A DNA stretch of 64,000 bases from Sneathiella aquimaris. Lineage in GTDB: Bacteria; Pseudomonadota; Alphaproteobacteria; Sneathiellales; Sneathiellaceae. The translations under genes were made by a program, and so were the position numbers. Of the stretch, positions 63,771-64,000 are shown in pieces (the stretch's first letter is position 1; each line of letters begins with the position of its first letter). The stretch covers positions 3,045,501-3,109,500 of the forward strand of contig NZ_CP112881.1 of assembly GCF_026409565.1 (NCBI RefSeq), given 5' to 3'. The notes beneath the pieces are model-generated. The model did not search any database. It saw nothing but the letters and a program-made list of their open reading frames with translations, and was not told the origin of the DNA.

Positions 63771-64000
63771 TTAGGCAGTTTCTAACTGAAGTGCAATAGT
63801 TTCCAGTTTCTCAGCCCACTCTTCCAACTTATCTTCTGCGGTATTTTCCGCACTATCTTTCAGTTTATCGATACTTTCGTAGGCCTGAGATAAATCATCA
63901 GCGATCAACAAAGAAGCCATGAGAAGCAACTGTGTTTCCGTCGCATTTGCGATTGAATTGCTTAGATCCTGGACTTTCTTGTCCACAAACTCAGCCAGGT
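63771..64000 (-). CDS. zapA: cell division protein ZapA, C-terminal part
   Basis: The frame is open to the right edge, so the 5' end lies outside the window; the last 76 residues are visible. The sequence LAEFVDKKVQDLSNSI, then ETQLLLMASLLIADDL, matches the second half of ZapA, which bundles FtsZ filaments at the division site. The C-terminal Glu/Leu-rich helix (DKLEEWAEKLETIALQLE) forms the coiled coil of the tetramer. The position upstream of the 6S RNA gene is the conserved one. Confidence 0.88.
   Translation of the reverse strand, partial: LAEFVDKKVQDLSNSIANATETQLLLMASLLIADDLSQAYESIDKLKDSAENTAEDKLEEWAEKLETIALQLETA

Overview
The window is chromosomal DNA of an alphaproteobacterium with roughly even base composition. 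The lineage call rests on hisZ, DUF4169, DUF6476 and DUF1499 proteins, the RpoH box, the tol-pal and ruv gene order, a 6S RNA gene between zapA and the formyl-THF cyclo-ligase gene, and CtrA-type TTAA-N7-TTAA sites. A Rhodospirillales or Sneathiella-like marine relative is my guess, not a demonstration. I see no tRNA, rRNA, insertion sequence, prophage or CRISPR array. No gap between genes exceeds about 300 bases; the longest (about 265 bases, 10813-11077) holds a CtrA-type site.

Left part (1-15 kb): mixed accessory genes. They are a DUF4169 fragment, an AlkK/DmdB-like acyl-CoA ligase, a membrane protein overlapping a fatty acid hydroxylase, an AllA-like protein, DUF1499, an alpha/beta hydrolase, a class III transaminase and an SDR. 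A PilZ protein converges on a hybrid sensor kinase whose N-terminal receiver has lost its phosphorylation site. A two-gene RND efflux operon follows.

15-31 kb: a + strand run (HDAC-like deacetylase, xseB, ispA, dxs, tlyA, TrmA-type RNA methyltransferase) makes isoprenoid precursors and modifies RNA. It is followed by a degenerate GGDEF/EAL protein, a TusA-like protein, an MscS channel, a chemoreceptor, threonine aldolase, a JAMM protease, rluD and rpoH.

31-44.6 kb: a monooxygenase gene, a small membrane protein and a large tail-anchored pseudokinase precede purA, hisZ, serA and serC. serC has a strong promoter and a two-hairpin leader. On the + strand are DUF1203, two tandem class V aminotransferases and a pair made of a Gln-rich protein and a SprA-like HExxH protein.

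44.6-64 kb: an almost unbroken - strand housekeeping block runs in transcription order zapA, 6S RNA, formyl-THF cyclo-ligase, YmdB-like phosphodiesterase, a 557-residue unknown, yebC, ruvCAB, ybgC, tolQRAB, pal, ybgF, tilS, ftsH, folP, glmM and thiD.

The most promising observation is that four perfect CtrA-type boxes lie in front of four poorly described signalling or envelope loci: the PilZ gene, the pseudo-receiver kinase, the pseudokinase operon and the SprA-like pair. This suggests a shared CtrA-controlled set that includes a kinase fold without any recognisable catalytic residue.
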